Below, in pieces: positions 15,026-23,102 of a stretch of DNA of 64,000 nt. This stretch comes from Streptomyces sp. NBC_01267 (GTDB lineage Bacteria; Actinomycetota; Actinomycetes; Streptomycetales; Streptomycetaceae): contig NZ_CP108455.1 in NCBI RefSeq assembly GCF_036241575.1, positions 5,149,501-5,213,500 of the forward strand, given 5' to 3'. Position 1 is the stretch's first letter; every line of letters starts with the position of its first letter. The position numbers were made by a program, and so were the translations under genes. Under the pieces are notes generated by a model that saw only the letters and a list, made by a program, of their open reading frames with translations, did not search any database and was not told the origin of the DNA.

Positions 15026-15778
15026 GTGACTTTCGGTGAGCAGCCGGCCTATCTACGCGTCGCGAGTGACCTTCGGCAGAAGATCACCGACGGTTCACTG
15101 CCACCGCACACCAGACTGCCGTCGCAGGCTCGCATCCGTGAGGAGTACGGCGTCTCCGACACCGTCGCTCTCGAAGCGCGCAAGGTGCTGATGGCCGAGG
15201 GGCTGGTCGAGGGCCGCTCCGGATCGGGTACGTACGTCCGCGAGCGTCTCGTCCCGCGCCGTATCGCCCGCTCCGGCTACCGGCCGGCCGAGGGTGCGAC
15301 GCCGTTCCGTCAGGAGCAGGCGGACGAGAGTGCGCACGGCACATGGGAGTCCAGCAGCGAACAGGACGTCGCGGACACCGACATCGCGCTGCGGCTCAAC
15401 GTCCCGCCGGGCGAGCGGGTGATGCGTACGAGATACGTCTACCGCGACGCAGGCGAAACGATGATGCTGTCCACCTCCTGGGAGCCTCTGGGTATCACCG
15501 GGCGTACGCCGGTGATGCTCCCCGAGGAGGGGCCGCTCGGCGGCTGCGGTGTCGTCGAGCGGATGGCGGCGATCGATGTCGTCGTGGACAACGTGGCGGA
15601 GGAAGTGGGCGCGCGGCCCGGACTGGCGGAGGAACTGCTCGCGCTCGGCGGGGTGCCCGGCCATGTGGTGCTGGTCGTCTCCCGGACGTACTACGCGTCG
15701 GGGCGGCCGGTGGAGACCGCGGACATCGTCGTCCCCGCCGACCGCTACCGGGTCGCGTACCACCTGCCGGTGAAGTGA
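15026..15778 (+). CDS. GntR-family regulator with UTRA domain (HutC type)
   Basis: 250 residues from GTG 15026, preceded by GGGGAG at 7 bases. Residues about 8-75 form the GntR winged helix (YLRVASDLRQKITDGSLPPH, then LPSQARIREEYGVSDTVALE, then VEGRSGSGTYV). Residues 95-248 form a UTRA effector-binding domain (VMRTRYVYRDAGETMM, then RPVETADIVVPADRYRVAYH). HutC-type regulators usually respond to small metabolites. No obvious target gene lies beside it except the divergent PLP enzyme. Confidence 0.88.
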   Translation: MTFGEQPAYLRVASDLRQKITDGSLPPHTRLPSQARIREEYGVSDTVALEARKVLMAEGLVEGRSGSGTYVRERLVPRRIARSGYRPAEGATPFRQEQADESAHGTWESSSEQDVADTDIALRLNVPPGERVMRTRYVYRDAGETMMLSTSWEPLGITGRTPVMLPEEGPLGGCGVVERMAAIDVVVDNVAEEVGARPGLAEELLALGGVPGHVVLVVSRTYYASGRPVETADIVVPADRYRVAYHLPVK

Positions 15779-16100
15779 GCCGGTCCGGATGACCTGTCAC
15801 CTGCCGCCTTGTCGTGGTGGGGAGTTGGCGTAGCCGCATCGGGGTGATCCCGTGCCGGGCCCACGGGTTGGTCTCGGCGCGCTGTCAACTCCCGCCGATG
15901 CGGCGGAAGTCCGGCCGTGTCATGGTGGTCGTGGCTGCCGTCGATCGCTCGGTGAAAATTGCAGAGTGGCTTGATGCGTACCTCTTTGTGTAAATGCGTA
16001 TCCGCTGCGTGAGGGTCAGGCGTAGGCTCCGGCATATGCGGATTGCGGTTTCCTGGGGATCAACGACCACCTGCACACCGGCGTACGACGGGGGCACACG
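15779..16100. other. Intergenic region downstream of the GntR gene
   Basis: 322 bases. An imperfect inverted repeat frames GGAGTTGGCG (about 15820) and the region near 15886-15905 (TCAACTCC), which could act as terminator for the GntR gene. A 22-codon frame from ATG 16036 overlaps the next start but lacks a ribosome site; I do not call it. AT-rich bases around 15955-15990 may hold the promoter of the SPOR-like gene. Confidence 0.35.
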
Positions 16101-16280
16101 ATGACGGACGGCGGTGTCGCGCTCCCTTGGCAGGTGATACGGCGCGACGACAACGGCAACCGCTATCGCGTCGGTAGTTACGCGACGAGGGACGAGGCGC
16201 AGCGGACCGCTGACACCCTCGATTCCCACGGGCACACACAGCTCTACTGGATCGAGCGCGTCGGGCAGAGCGTTCCGTAG
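16101..16280 (+). CDS. 59-residue SPOR-like small protein
   Basis: Below usual length limits but well supported: ATG 16101 follows GGGGG at 7 bases and codon use is typical of the genome. The protein reads LPWQVIRRDDNGNRYRVGSY, then ATRDEAQRTADTLDSHGHT, the pattern of a short SPOR-like repeat (beta-alpha unit with sequential Tyr/Gly). No signal or membrane segment is present. It is a common neighbour of the Nudix gene in Streptomyces. Its role is unknown; SPOR domains elsewhere bind peptidoglycan, which would not suit a cytoplasmic protein. Confidence 0.75.
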   Translation: MTDGGVALPWQVIRRDDNGNRYRVGSYATRDEAQRTADTLDSHGHTQLYWIERVGQSVP

Positions 16281-16361
16281 CCGTTCGGCACCCCGTTCGC
16301 CGTTGACCGGCCGCTGTGGCAGCCGTCGTGTGGCAGCAGTCTTGCGGCGGCCGGTGGTCGG

Positions 16362-16367
16362 TAGGCT
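16362..16367 (+). promoter_or_regulatory. -10 box of the leaderless Nudix gene
   Basis: TAGGCT ends six bases before the ATG at 16374, and the gene has no ribosome site. This spacing is typical of leaderless streptomycete transcripts. The same TAGGCT with the same six-base spacing precedes mshB at 58584. Confidence 0.55.
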
Positions 16368-16373
16368 CCGGGT

Positions 16374-16778
16374 ATGGCTGATCGGGTAGTTGTGGGTGGA
16401 GCGTTGTACGACCAGGGGCGGCTGCTGGCCGCGCGCCGCAGCGCCCCGCCCGAGCTGGCGGGACGCTGGGAACTGCCCGGCGGGAAGCTGGAGCCGGGGG
16501 AGAGCGCCGAAGAGGCGCTGGTGCGCGAGCTGCGCGAAGAGCTGGGCGTGGAGGCGGAACCCCTGGAGCGGATTCCGGGCGAGTGGCCGCTCAAGCCCGG
16601 ACTCGTTCTTCAGGTATGGACCGCCCGGCTGGTCTCCGGCGAGGCGAAACCCCTGGAGGACCACGACGAGCTGCGCTGGCTCGGCCCGCACGAGATCGAC
16701 ACCGTGGACTGGCTCGACCAGGACCGGCCCGCCGTGGCCGAGGCCGCCCGCCGGCTGGCTGCCGGGGTGCGGACCTGA
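16374..16778 (+). CDS. Nudix hydrolase, MutT-like
   Basis: 134 residues from ATG 16374. The Nudix box GX5EX7REUXEEXGU runs from G37 to V59 (GGKLEPGESAEEALVRELRE then ELGV). Length, the LAARR segment near the front and the C-terminal DELRWLGPHEI suit the MutT subgroup that hydrolyses oxidised or non-canonical nucleoside triphosphates such as 8-oxo-dGTP. The gene appears leaderless. The exact substrate cannot be read from sequence. Confidence 0.88.
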   Translation: MADRVVVGGALYDQGRLLAARRSAPPELAGRWELPGGKLEPGESAEEALVRELREELGVEAEPLERIPGEWPLKPGLVLQVWTARLVSGEAKPLEDHDELRWLGPHEIDTVDWLDQDRPAVAEAARRLAAGVRT

Positions 16779-16979
16779 CCCACCACCGGCGGTGTGCGGG
16801 GACGCGGGCGTCGGGGTGCGGGTGCGGAAGTGCGCGAAACCCCCGAATTGTGTGCGCTTGTCCCCGTGTGCGTCAGGTGCGGGCATAAGGCCGATAGCGC
16901 ATGGTAAATAGCGGGTATGTGCAGAATGACCCCATGAATCGGGATGCATGGGGTGCATGCCCGTGGTCGGCCTTGGGAA

Positions 16980-17384
16980 GTGAGCGGTTTGATCGGCACC
17001 GAAGGCGGATGCGCCCAGTGGACCTTCCCCGCCGAGCCCGGCGCCGTACGTGTCGCGCGCCGGGCCGTGCGGGACACCCTGCGCACGTGGGAGCTGCACG
17101 AGCCGTTCGGTGATATCGCCGTACTGCTCGTGAGCGAACTGGTGACCAACTCGCTGCGCCATGCCACCGGGCCCATCGGAGTCCGGGTCGCCCGGCTGGA
17201 TCAAGCCGGTCTTCGCGTGGAGGTTTCGGATCCGCTTCCGGATCCGCCCCGGGAGCGGTCCGCGGGACCCGATGACGAGGGGGGCCGGGGCATTCAGCTG
17301 GTGGCCTGCTCCGCACAGCGTTGGGGGACGCAGCACGGCAGATCGGGCAAGACCGTGTGGTTCGAGCTGGCTCAGCCTGGTTAG
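16980..17384 (+). CDS. Anti-sigma-type ATP-binding protein (RsbW-like HATPase)
   Basis: 134 residues if the GTG at 16980 is used; ATG 16944 in the same frame is equally possible because neither has a clear ribosome site. The HATPase N box is LLVSELVTNSLRHA and the G box is DDEGGRGIQLV. This is the short serine-kinase/anti-sigma family very abundant in Streptomyces. Such proteins bind a sigma factor or phosphorylate an anti-anti-sigma factor. It directly precedes a SpoIIE-type phosphatase whose C-terminal domain is a close relative, so the two probably act on the same partner switch. Confidence 0.82.
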   Translation: MSGLIGTEGGCAQWTFPAEPGAVRVARRAVRDTLRTWELHEPFGDIAVLLVSELVTNSLRHATGPIGVRVARLDQAGLRVEVSDPLPDPPRERSAGPDDEGGRGIQLVACSAQRWGTQHGRSGKTVWFELAQPG

Positions 17385-17539
17385 AAGTGGGGTGGGACGA
17401 CGAGCGCGGTAGTCGTGTCCGAAAATGACTGAGACCGTGCTGTGATCGTGAACGCCGTGCCGGTGAGGGCCGTAGTGCTGAATACTGCGGATGCCACCTA
17501 GGCCGGTCCGGTGCGTGGTGAGCTGGAGGGGACGGTCGC

Positions 17540-20053
17540 GTGAGCGATATATCTGGTGCGACGGGCGATGTCGTATGGCAGAGCAGTCCGCCCGGCTCGA
17601 TCTATGACTACATCAGGGTGGCCTCGTTCTCGATCGGGGCCGACGGGCTGGTGGAGCAGTGGAGCAAGCGGGCCGAGGAACTGTTCGGGGTGTCCGCGCG
17701 TGATGCTGTGGGTGCGGACCCGATTGAAGTGTTCATGCCCGCGGAGCTGCGTGGCAGAGGTCGTAGCCGGGTCGCGGAGATACTCGACGGCAAGGAGTGG
17801 ACGGGCCTCGTCCCCTTCCGGTTGCCCGACCGGCCGGAGATCCACGGGCTCGCCGAGCTCTATGTGATGCCCAGCGAGACGGCGAACGGCGAACGGGCCG
17901 CGGTCTGCATCGTCGTCGACGTCAGGGTGCTGCGCCACATCGAAACGGACCTCGCGGCCTCGCAGGCCATATTCGGCCAATCTCCCTTCGGTTTCCTGCT
18001 GTTCGGTACGGACCTCACGGTGCGGCGCGTCAACCGGCGGTTCGCCGCTCTCTTCGGCGACGACGTGGCGGAGCACCGGGGCCGTACGGTCCACGACTAC
18101 CTGGCCCGGCCCGAGGCCGACCGGATGACCGCCGCGCTCCAGCGGGTCCTGGAGACCGGTGACCCCGTCACCGACCTCCAGCTGATCGGTTCCCCGCCGG
18201 GCAGCCCCGAGCGCAGGCACTGGTCGGTCAACCTCTACCGGGTGCACAGCGGAGCGGGCGTCCCCATCGGGGTCGCCGGTCTGGGCACCGATGTGACCCG
18301 CCGCCATGTCGCGGCCCGTGAGGCGGCCAACGCCCGGCGCAACCTCGCCCTGCTCAACGAGGCGGGCGCCCGCATAGGGAACTCCCTCGATCTGGAGACC
18401 ACCGCCCGCGAACTCCTCGACGTCTCCGTCCCCGGCTTCTGCGACCTGGCCTCCGTCGACCTGTACCAAGGGCTGCTGGCCGGGGACGAGGCCCCGAAGG
18501 GCAGCGCCGACGGCAGTGCGGAACTGCGCCGCGTCGCCTATGCCAGCGCCGTTTCGGACGTTCTGCTGAAGGGGTCGGAGGACGGCCCGAGGCTCGGCGC
18601 CGTACACCGCTACGCCTTCCACTCGCCCTGCGCGCGGGCCCTGCGCACCGGCCGGGCGCGCTCCGTGCCGGGCGCCGAGGGCAGCCATGTCCAGTCCACC
18701 CTCGCCGTGCCGATGGTCGCCCACGACACGGTGGTGGGGCTCGTGCAGTTCTCCCGTACGAAGGGCAGCGAACCCTTCGGGGAGCGCGACCGGTCCCTCG
18801 CCGTGGAACTCGCCTCGCGCGCCGCCGTCTGTATCGACAACGCCCGGCTCTACCGGCGTGAACACGAACGGGCGCTGATACTGCAGCGCTCCCTGCTGCC
18901 GCCCGGCGACCCCGAGGCGGCCGGGCTCGACATCGCCTGCCGCTATCTTCCGGGCAACACGGCGAGCGAGGTGGGCGGCGACTGGTTCGACGTCATCGAG
19001 CTGCCCGGTCACCGCACGGCCCTGGTCGTCGGCGACGTCATGGGACACGGGCTGCGGGCCGCGGTCGCCATGGGTGAACTCCGCACCGCGGTGAGGACCT
19101 TGGCGCTGCTCGACCTGGAGCCCGCCGAAGTCCTCGAAGCGCTCGACGAGATCGCCCGGGGCCTCGGCACGCCGAGCGGCACCCAGCAGGCCTCGCGCGC
19201 CGCCCACAAGTCCCGCGAGGCCGACCTCTCCGAGGTCTACCTCGCGACTGCCGTGTACGCGGTGTACGACCCGATCACCCGCCGCTGCACCTTCGCCAAC
19301 GCCGGGCACCTGCCGCCCGTCCTGGTCGAACCCGGCGAGGACGCGCTGCTGCTCGACGTACCGCCGGGCATGCCGCTGGGGGTCGGAGGTGAACCCTTCG
19401 AGGAGATCGAGGTCGAGATACCGGAGGGCGCGCTCCTGGCCCTCTACACCGACGGCCTCGTGGAGTCCCGCGAACACCCGCTGGACGAAGGACTGCGTGC
19501 CTTCCGCAGCGCCCTCACCCACTCCGAGCGCCCGCTGGAAGACATCTGTGACCACGTCCTCAGCACGCTGGACACCCAGCACGGCGAGGACGACATCGCC
19601 CTGCTGATGGCCCGTATGCAGGGACTGCCCACCGAGGCGGTCGGCGACTGGCAGCTGCCGCGCGAGCCGCGTTCGGTGGGCCGGGCCCGTGAACTGGCGC
19701 GGGAGCAACTGGTGTCCTGGGGCCTGGAGGACCTGGTCGACACGACCGAACTGCTGGTCAGCGAACTCGTCACCAACGCCCTGCGGTACGGCGAGGGCGA
19801 GATCCGGCTCCGGCTGCTGCTCGACCGCACGCTGGTCTGCGAGGTCTGGGACGCGGGCCTGGTCCAGCCCCGGCGGCGGCGGGCGCGCGACACGGACGAG
19901 GGCGGCCGGGGCCTGCAACTGGTCGGGATGCTCAGCGCGGCCTGGGGATCACGGCGCACACCGCGGGGCAAGACGGTCTGGTTCGAACTGGCGCTGCCGG
20001 ACGGGTCGCCGGAGGCCGAGCTGAGTGTGGAGCAGCTGCTGAGCATGTACTGA
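17540..20053 (+). CDS. PAS-PAS-GAF-SpoIIE phosphatase with C-terminal anti-sigma HATPase
   Basis: 837 residues from GTG 17540, with GGAGGGG about 10 bases before. Order of domains: PAS about 20-130, PAS about 140-255 (QSPFGFLLFGTDLTVRRVNR), GAF about 270-430, PP2C/SpoIIE about 440-690 (metal-binding GGDWFDV, then VGDVMGHG, NAGHLPPVL and LYTDGLVESR), HATPase about 703-825 (LLVSELVTNALRYG and DEGGRGLQLVG). It therefore combines the phosphatase that reactivates anti-anti-sigma proteins with the kinase/anti-sigma domain that opposes it. It has no membrane segment. The signal presumably enters through the PAS and GAF domains. Confidence 0.9.
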   Translation: MSDISGATGDVVWQSSPPGSIYDYIRVASFSIGADGLVEQWSKRAEELFGVSARDAVGADPIEVFMPAELRGRGRSRVAEILDGKEWTGLVPFRLPDRPEIHGLAELYVMPSETANGERAAVCIVVDVRVLRHIETDLAASQAIFGQSPFGFLLFGTDLTVRRVNRRFAALFGDDVAEHRGRTVHDYLARPEADRMTAALQRVLETGDPVTDLQLIGSPPGSPERRHWSVNLYRVHSGAGVPIGVAGLGTDVTRRHVAAREAANARRNLALLNEAGARIGNSLDLETTARELLDVSVPGFCDLASVDLYQGLLAGDEAPKGSADGSAELRRVAYASAVSDVLLKGSEDGPRLGAVHRYAFHSPCARALRTGRARSVPGAEGSHVQSTLAVPMVAHDTVVGLVQFSRTKGSEPFGERDRSLAVELASRAAVCIDNARLYRREHERALILQRSLLPPGDPEAAGLDIACRYLPGNTASEVGGDWFDVIELPGHRTALVVGDVMGHGLRAAVAMGELRTAVRTLALLDLEPAEVLEALDEIARGLGTPSGTQQASRAAHKSREADLSEVYLATAVYAVYDPITRRCTFANAGHLPPVLVEPGEDALLLDVPPGMPLGVGGEPFEEIEVEIPEGALLALYTDGLVESREHPLDEGLRAFRSALTHSERPLEDICDHVLSTLDTQHGEDDIALLMARMQGLPTEAVGDWQLPREPRSVGRARELAREQLVSWGLEDLVDTTELLVSELVTNALRYGEGEIRLRLLLDRTLVCEVWDAGLVQPRRRRARDTDEGGRGLQLVGMLSAAWGSRRTPRGKTVWFELALPDGSPEAELSVEQLLSMY

Positions 20054-20088
20054 GGCAGGCCGCTCGGCGGGGCGGGACCACGGACGCG

Positions 20089-21783
20089 TCAGAACCGGCC
20101 GCCGCCCCTCCGGCCACGCGTACCGCCGCCCCCGAAGCTGCCGGGACCGCTCCCGAAGCCCCTGCCCGCGCCGAGCCGTCCGCCGAGAACGATTCCGCCG
20201 AGCAGGGCGCCGCCCGTCCCGTCGCCACGGCCGCCGCCGTACCGGATGCCGTACTCCCGTACGTCCTGCTCGGCGAGGTGCTGGGCGTCCCCGGCCAGCG
20301 AGTCGGCCTGCTGGACCTCGGCCAGTGCGGCCCGCGCGTCCTGCGGGGCGAGCGCGTGGGACTCCGCCAGGTGACGTTCGGCCTCCGCGAGCCGGGTACG
20401 GGCCCGGCTGCCGACCGCCCCGCGGTTCGTCGTGATGCGGTCGGCGGCGGCGGCGACCGTGGAGCGCGCCGCCAGCGTGGCGGGCGCGAGCAGGTCTGCG
20501 GCCCGCCGGGTGCCCGCCTCACGGTCACCGAGCCCCGCCAGCGCCTCGTCGAGTCCGGCACCGGCCTCGGCGATCCTGCGCAGCGCGTCGATCGGGTCGT
20601 AGCGGCCCGCCTGCTCGCGCCGTACGTCGGCGACGGCCGACTCCGCCCGTGCGATGCACCCTCGCAGGTCCGCCGTGGACGTCCCGGCGGCCGTGTCACC
20701 GAGCAGCCCGTGCGCCTCGGACAGATCGGTCCCGGTGTCCGCCAGCGCACCTGCCAGTGCGGCCTCCGCGCCGGAGGTCTCCCGGGCGGTGCGGTCGACC
20801 GCGCCGACGAGGACGGTCGCCTGCCCCACCGCGCCCTCGGCGGCCCGCACGTACACGGCGGCCTTGGCGTTGTCGCCGGTGTCCGTGGCCTGCCGGGCCG
20901 TGTCGAGGGCGGAGGTCGCGAAGAGCAGCCGGTCCTTGGCCTGCTCGACGTTCCCCGCGACGGCGGCCGTCGCGGAGTCCGCGTACCGCTGCCGGAGCCC
21001 GGCGAGCGTGGCCCCGGCGGCGCCGGTCCGCCCGGCGGTCTCCCGGAAGGCGGTCTCCGCGGCTGCCAGGGCCTGCGGGGCGTTCCGCTCCAGGGCCCGC
21101 AGCCGGTCGAAGTCCTCCGCCTCCTCGTCGAGGCGCCGGTTGGCCTCCGCGCACCGTTCGACGATCTCCTCCAGCAGTCGGCGCCGTTCCGTGTCACCCT
21201 CGGCCGGACCGCCCTGCGGCGGACGCGGCGGGGCGTCGTCGAGCTGCTGGCGGAGCCGGAAGGCGGTGGCGAGCTCGCTCTGCGCGTACGACAGCGCCGC
21301 CGTGAAGGGCCGCGCCGCCTCCTCGCCGAACCCGGCCGCAGCGACGCCGAGTTCCTCCGTACTGGTACGGACCGCGTCGTCGGTCCCGACCAGCAGCTGC
21401 CCGGCCTCGGCGTCGAGCTGGGAGAGCGGGACCGCCGCCGGGCCGCCGCCCCAGCCCTGCTGCTGTGCGCCGCTGCCGGGAGTGGTCCTGGTCTCGGCGC
21501 GCTGCCGTCTGCGGGTGTACGCGTAGATCGCCAGCCCGCCGATCACGATCACCACGATGAGCGGCACGAGAAGGGCCCCGGTCCCCATGTCGGTGGTGCC
21601 GCTGCCCAGGTCGGCCCTGCCGGGGGTGACGGCCCCGGCGGGCACCGGCGGCCCGGCGGGCGACAGCGCCGGCGGATCCGCCGCGACGGCCGTCGGGACA
21701 GCCGCGGCCAGCAGACATACCGCGGTGAGCGCGGCGGCCAGGGCGGCGCGGTGCGGCCGTGCGGATATCTCGGGCGGCGTCAC
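20089..21783 (-). CDS. Membrane protein of the TPM-domain family lacking the TPM domain
   Basis: 564 residues from GTG 21783, apparently leaderless (TACGCT seven bases before). Signal peptide 1-34 (ALAAALTAVCLLAAAVPTAV), a short Pro/Ala linker, one membrane helix at 69-89 (ALLVPLIVVIVIGGLAIYAY), a long Ala-rich helical cytoplasmic region and a Gly/Arg-rich end (GGGGTRGRRGGGRF). This matches the rear of actinobacterial TPM-domain proteins of about 680 residues, but the 120-residue TPM domain that should lie between signal and helix is absent. It may be a domain-loss variant. Its function is unknown. Confidence 0.75.
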   Translation of the reverse strand: MTPPEISARPHRAALAAALTAVCLLAAAVPTAVAADPPALSPAGPPVPAGAVTPGRADLGSGTTDMGTGALLVPLIVVIVIGGLAIYAYTRRRQRAETRTTPGSGAQQQGWGGGPAAVPLSQLDAEAGQLLVGTDDAVRTSTEELGVAAAGFGEEAARPFTAALSYAQSELATAFRLRQQLDDAPPRPPQGGPAEGDTERRRLLEEIVERCAEANRRLDEEAEDFDRLRALERNAPQALAAAETAFRETAGRTGAAGATLAGLRQRYADSATAAVAGNVEQAKDRLLFATSALDTARQATDTGDNAKAAVYVRAAEGAVGQATVLVGAVDRTARETSGAEAALAGALADTGTDLSEAHGLLGDTAAGTSTADLRGCIARAESAVADVRREQAGRYDPIDALRRIAEAGAGLDEALAGLGDREAGTRRAADLLAPATLAARSTVAAAADRITTNRGAVGSRARTRLAEAERHLAESHALAPQDARAALAEVQQADSLAGDAQHLAEQDVREYGIRYGGGRGDGTGGALLGGIVLGGRLGAGRGFGSGPGSFGGGGTRGRRGGGRF

Positions 21784-21867
21784 ATTTGGGAGCGTATGAC
21801 CGTCCTGGGTGTCCCGCTACCGCGGCTACGCTGTGGGCTCGATTCGCACAGCTCGTGGGGGGCATCG

Positions 21868-22908
21868 GTGCAGGAACGACCCTTCGGCGTACGCATACGC
21901 CGCATCCGGTTCCGCAGATGGCTGAGGTGGGCGGCGCCGGCACTCGCCGTCCTGGTGGTGGTTCCCGTGCTCACCGCGGGGGTCACACTCCGCCTCAACG
22001 ACGCGGGGGACTACCGGGACGGCACCCGCACCCGCGGCCGTGACGCGATCTGGCTGGGCCACGCCTGGGTCGACGGGCGCAAGAAGGACGCCGACGTGGA
22101 CGCGCTCGCGAAGCGGCTGGAGGGGACGGGCCTGCGGGACCTCTACGTCCACGCGGGGCCGCTGGAACACGACGGCACCCTGCCCGCCGACCGCTACGCA
22201 CGGGCGACGTGGCTGATCGACGCCGTGCACCGCAAGCTCCCCGGTGTACGCGTCCAGGCCTGGCTCGGCGACAAGCTGTCCACCGAGAGCCCCGACGGTC
22301 TCGACCTCGCCGACGCCGCGACCCGCGGCGCGATCGTCGTCTCCACCCGGGGGATCGTCGACGCCGGGTTCGAGGGGGCGCACTTCGACCTGGAGCCGCT
22401 GCACTCCGGTGACCGCCACTACCTGTCACTCCTGGACGACCTGCGGAGCCTCACCAGGGACCGGGGCGTCCTGCTGTCCGTGGCGGCCCATCAGATCGAC
22501 CCGCTGCCCGCGACCCACACCGTCGCCGGGGCCCTCACGGGGCATCCCAAATGGTGGTCGCAGAAGTTCTTCGGACAGGTCGCCCGCACGGTCGACCAGA
22601 TCGCCGTGATGTCGTACGACACCTCGCTGCCGCTGCAGAGCCTGTACGGCGGCTATGTCGCCGAGCAGACCACGCTGGCCCTCGAAGTCACCCCCGACAG
22701 CACGGACCTGCTGATGGGGCTGCCCTTCTACCACGAGACCAAGCCCGGTCACCTCGCCTCGGCCGAGACGGTCGCGGCGGCGGTGCGCGGGGTCCGGCTC
22801 GGGCTGGGCCGCGAGGACCGTCAGCGCGAACGGTTCGGGGTCGCGCTGTACGTCGACTTCGCGGCCACCGGGACCGACTGGACGGCGTACCGCAAGGGCT
22901 GGTGCTGA
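21868..22908 (+). CDS. Membrane-anchored GH18-like glycoside hydrolase-fold protein
   Basis: 346 residues from GTG 21868 behind GGGGGG; ATG 21796 in frame is less likely. A basic start and membrane helix at 19-40 (WAAPALAVLVVVPVLTAG) anchor it facing outward. The rest follows a TIM-barrel pattern: DLYVHAGPLEHDG, then GAHFDLEPLHSGD where the Asp-x-Glu pair stands at the end of a strand as in GH18 proteins, then IAVMSYDTSLP. The substrate is unknown and could be a surface glycan. Each end of the gene is close to repeats or hairpins, and it runs divergently from the TPM-like gene. Confidence 0.72.
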   Translation: MQERPFGVRIRRIRFRRWLRWAAPALAVLVVVPVLTAGVTLRLNDAGDYRDGTRTRGRDAIWLGHAWVDGRKKDADVDALAKRLEGTGLRDLYVHAGPLEHDGTLPADRYARATWLIDAVHRKLPGVRVQAWLGDKLSTESPDGLDLADAATRGAIVVSTRGIVDAGFEGAHFDLEPLHSGDRHYLSLLDDLRSLTRDRGVLLSVAAHQIDPLPATHTVAGALTGHPKWWSQKFFGQVARTVDQIAVMSYDTSLPLQSLYGGYVAEQTTLALEVTPDSTDLLMGLPFYHETKPGHLASAETVAAAVRGVRLGLGREDRQRERFGVALYVDFAATGTDWTAYRKGWC

Positions 22909-22997
22909 ACCCGCGCCGGTACGGGACGTGAACCGGCGCTCGCACGACACATGAGCCCGCGCCCGTACGAGACGTGAACCCGTGCCCGTACGACACG
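22906..22997. repeat. Four 23-base tandem repeats beginning at a stop codon
   Basis: Four contiguous 23-base units start at 22906, 22929, 22952 and 22975. Unit 1 begins with the TGA stop of the GH18-like gene; consensus TGAACCCGCGCCCGTACGAN then ACG. They carry several substitutions relative to each other. A terminator hairpin follows at 23004. Confidence 0.85.
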
Positions 22998-23003
22998 TAG
23001 AAG

Positions 23004-23033
23004 GGAGCCGACGGCGTCAGGACCGTCGGCTCC
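23004..23033. terminator. Terminator hairpin after the GH18-like gene
   Basis: GGAGCCGACGG (23004-23014) pairs with CCGTCGGCTCC (23023-23033) across an 8-base loop. It lies between convergent genes and can serve the plus-strand gene. Confidence 0.75.
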
Positions 23034-23046
23034 CCGGTCGAACTGA

Positions 23047-23085
23047 CCGGCACATGGGGGTGCGGGGGCTGGTCCCATGTGCCGG
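23047..23085. terminator. Terminator hairpin after the beta-glucosidase gene
   Basis: CCGGCACATGGG (23047-23058) pairs with CCCATGTGCCGG (23074-23085), 12 perfect base pairs with a 15-base loop. It lies 18 bases past the stop of the minus-strand beta-glucosidase gene. Confidence 0.7.
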
Positions 23086-23102
23086 CCGGTCTCAGTGGCG
23101 CG

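Noticed and set aside
16036..16104. 22-codon ORF overlapping the SPOR-like start
   Set aside because: No ribosome site and no conservation argument; at most leaderless, which I cannot support.
17498..19918. 806-codon frame on the minus strand
   Set aside because: It is antisense to the PAS-GAF-SpoIIE gene; GC bias in third positions favours the plus strand and the product has no family pattern.
20278..22908. 876-codon plus-strand frame covering two genes
   Set aside because: The first 530 codons are antisense to the TPM-like gene; the true GH18-like gene starts at 21868.
22906..22997. Possible CRISPR or iteron origin
   Set aside because: Four adjacent diverged 23-base units with no spacers and no cas or replication genes nearby.
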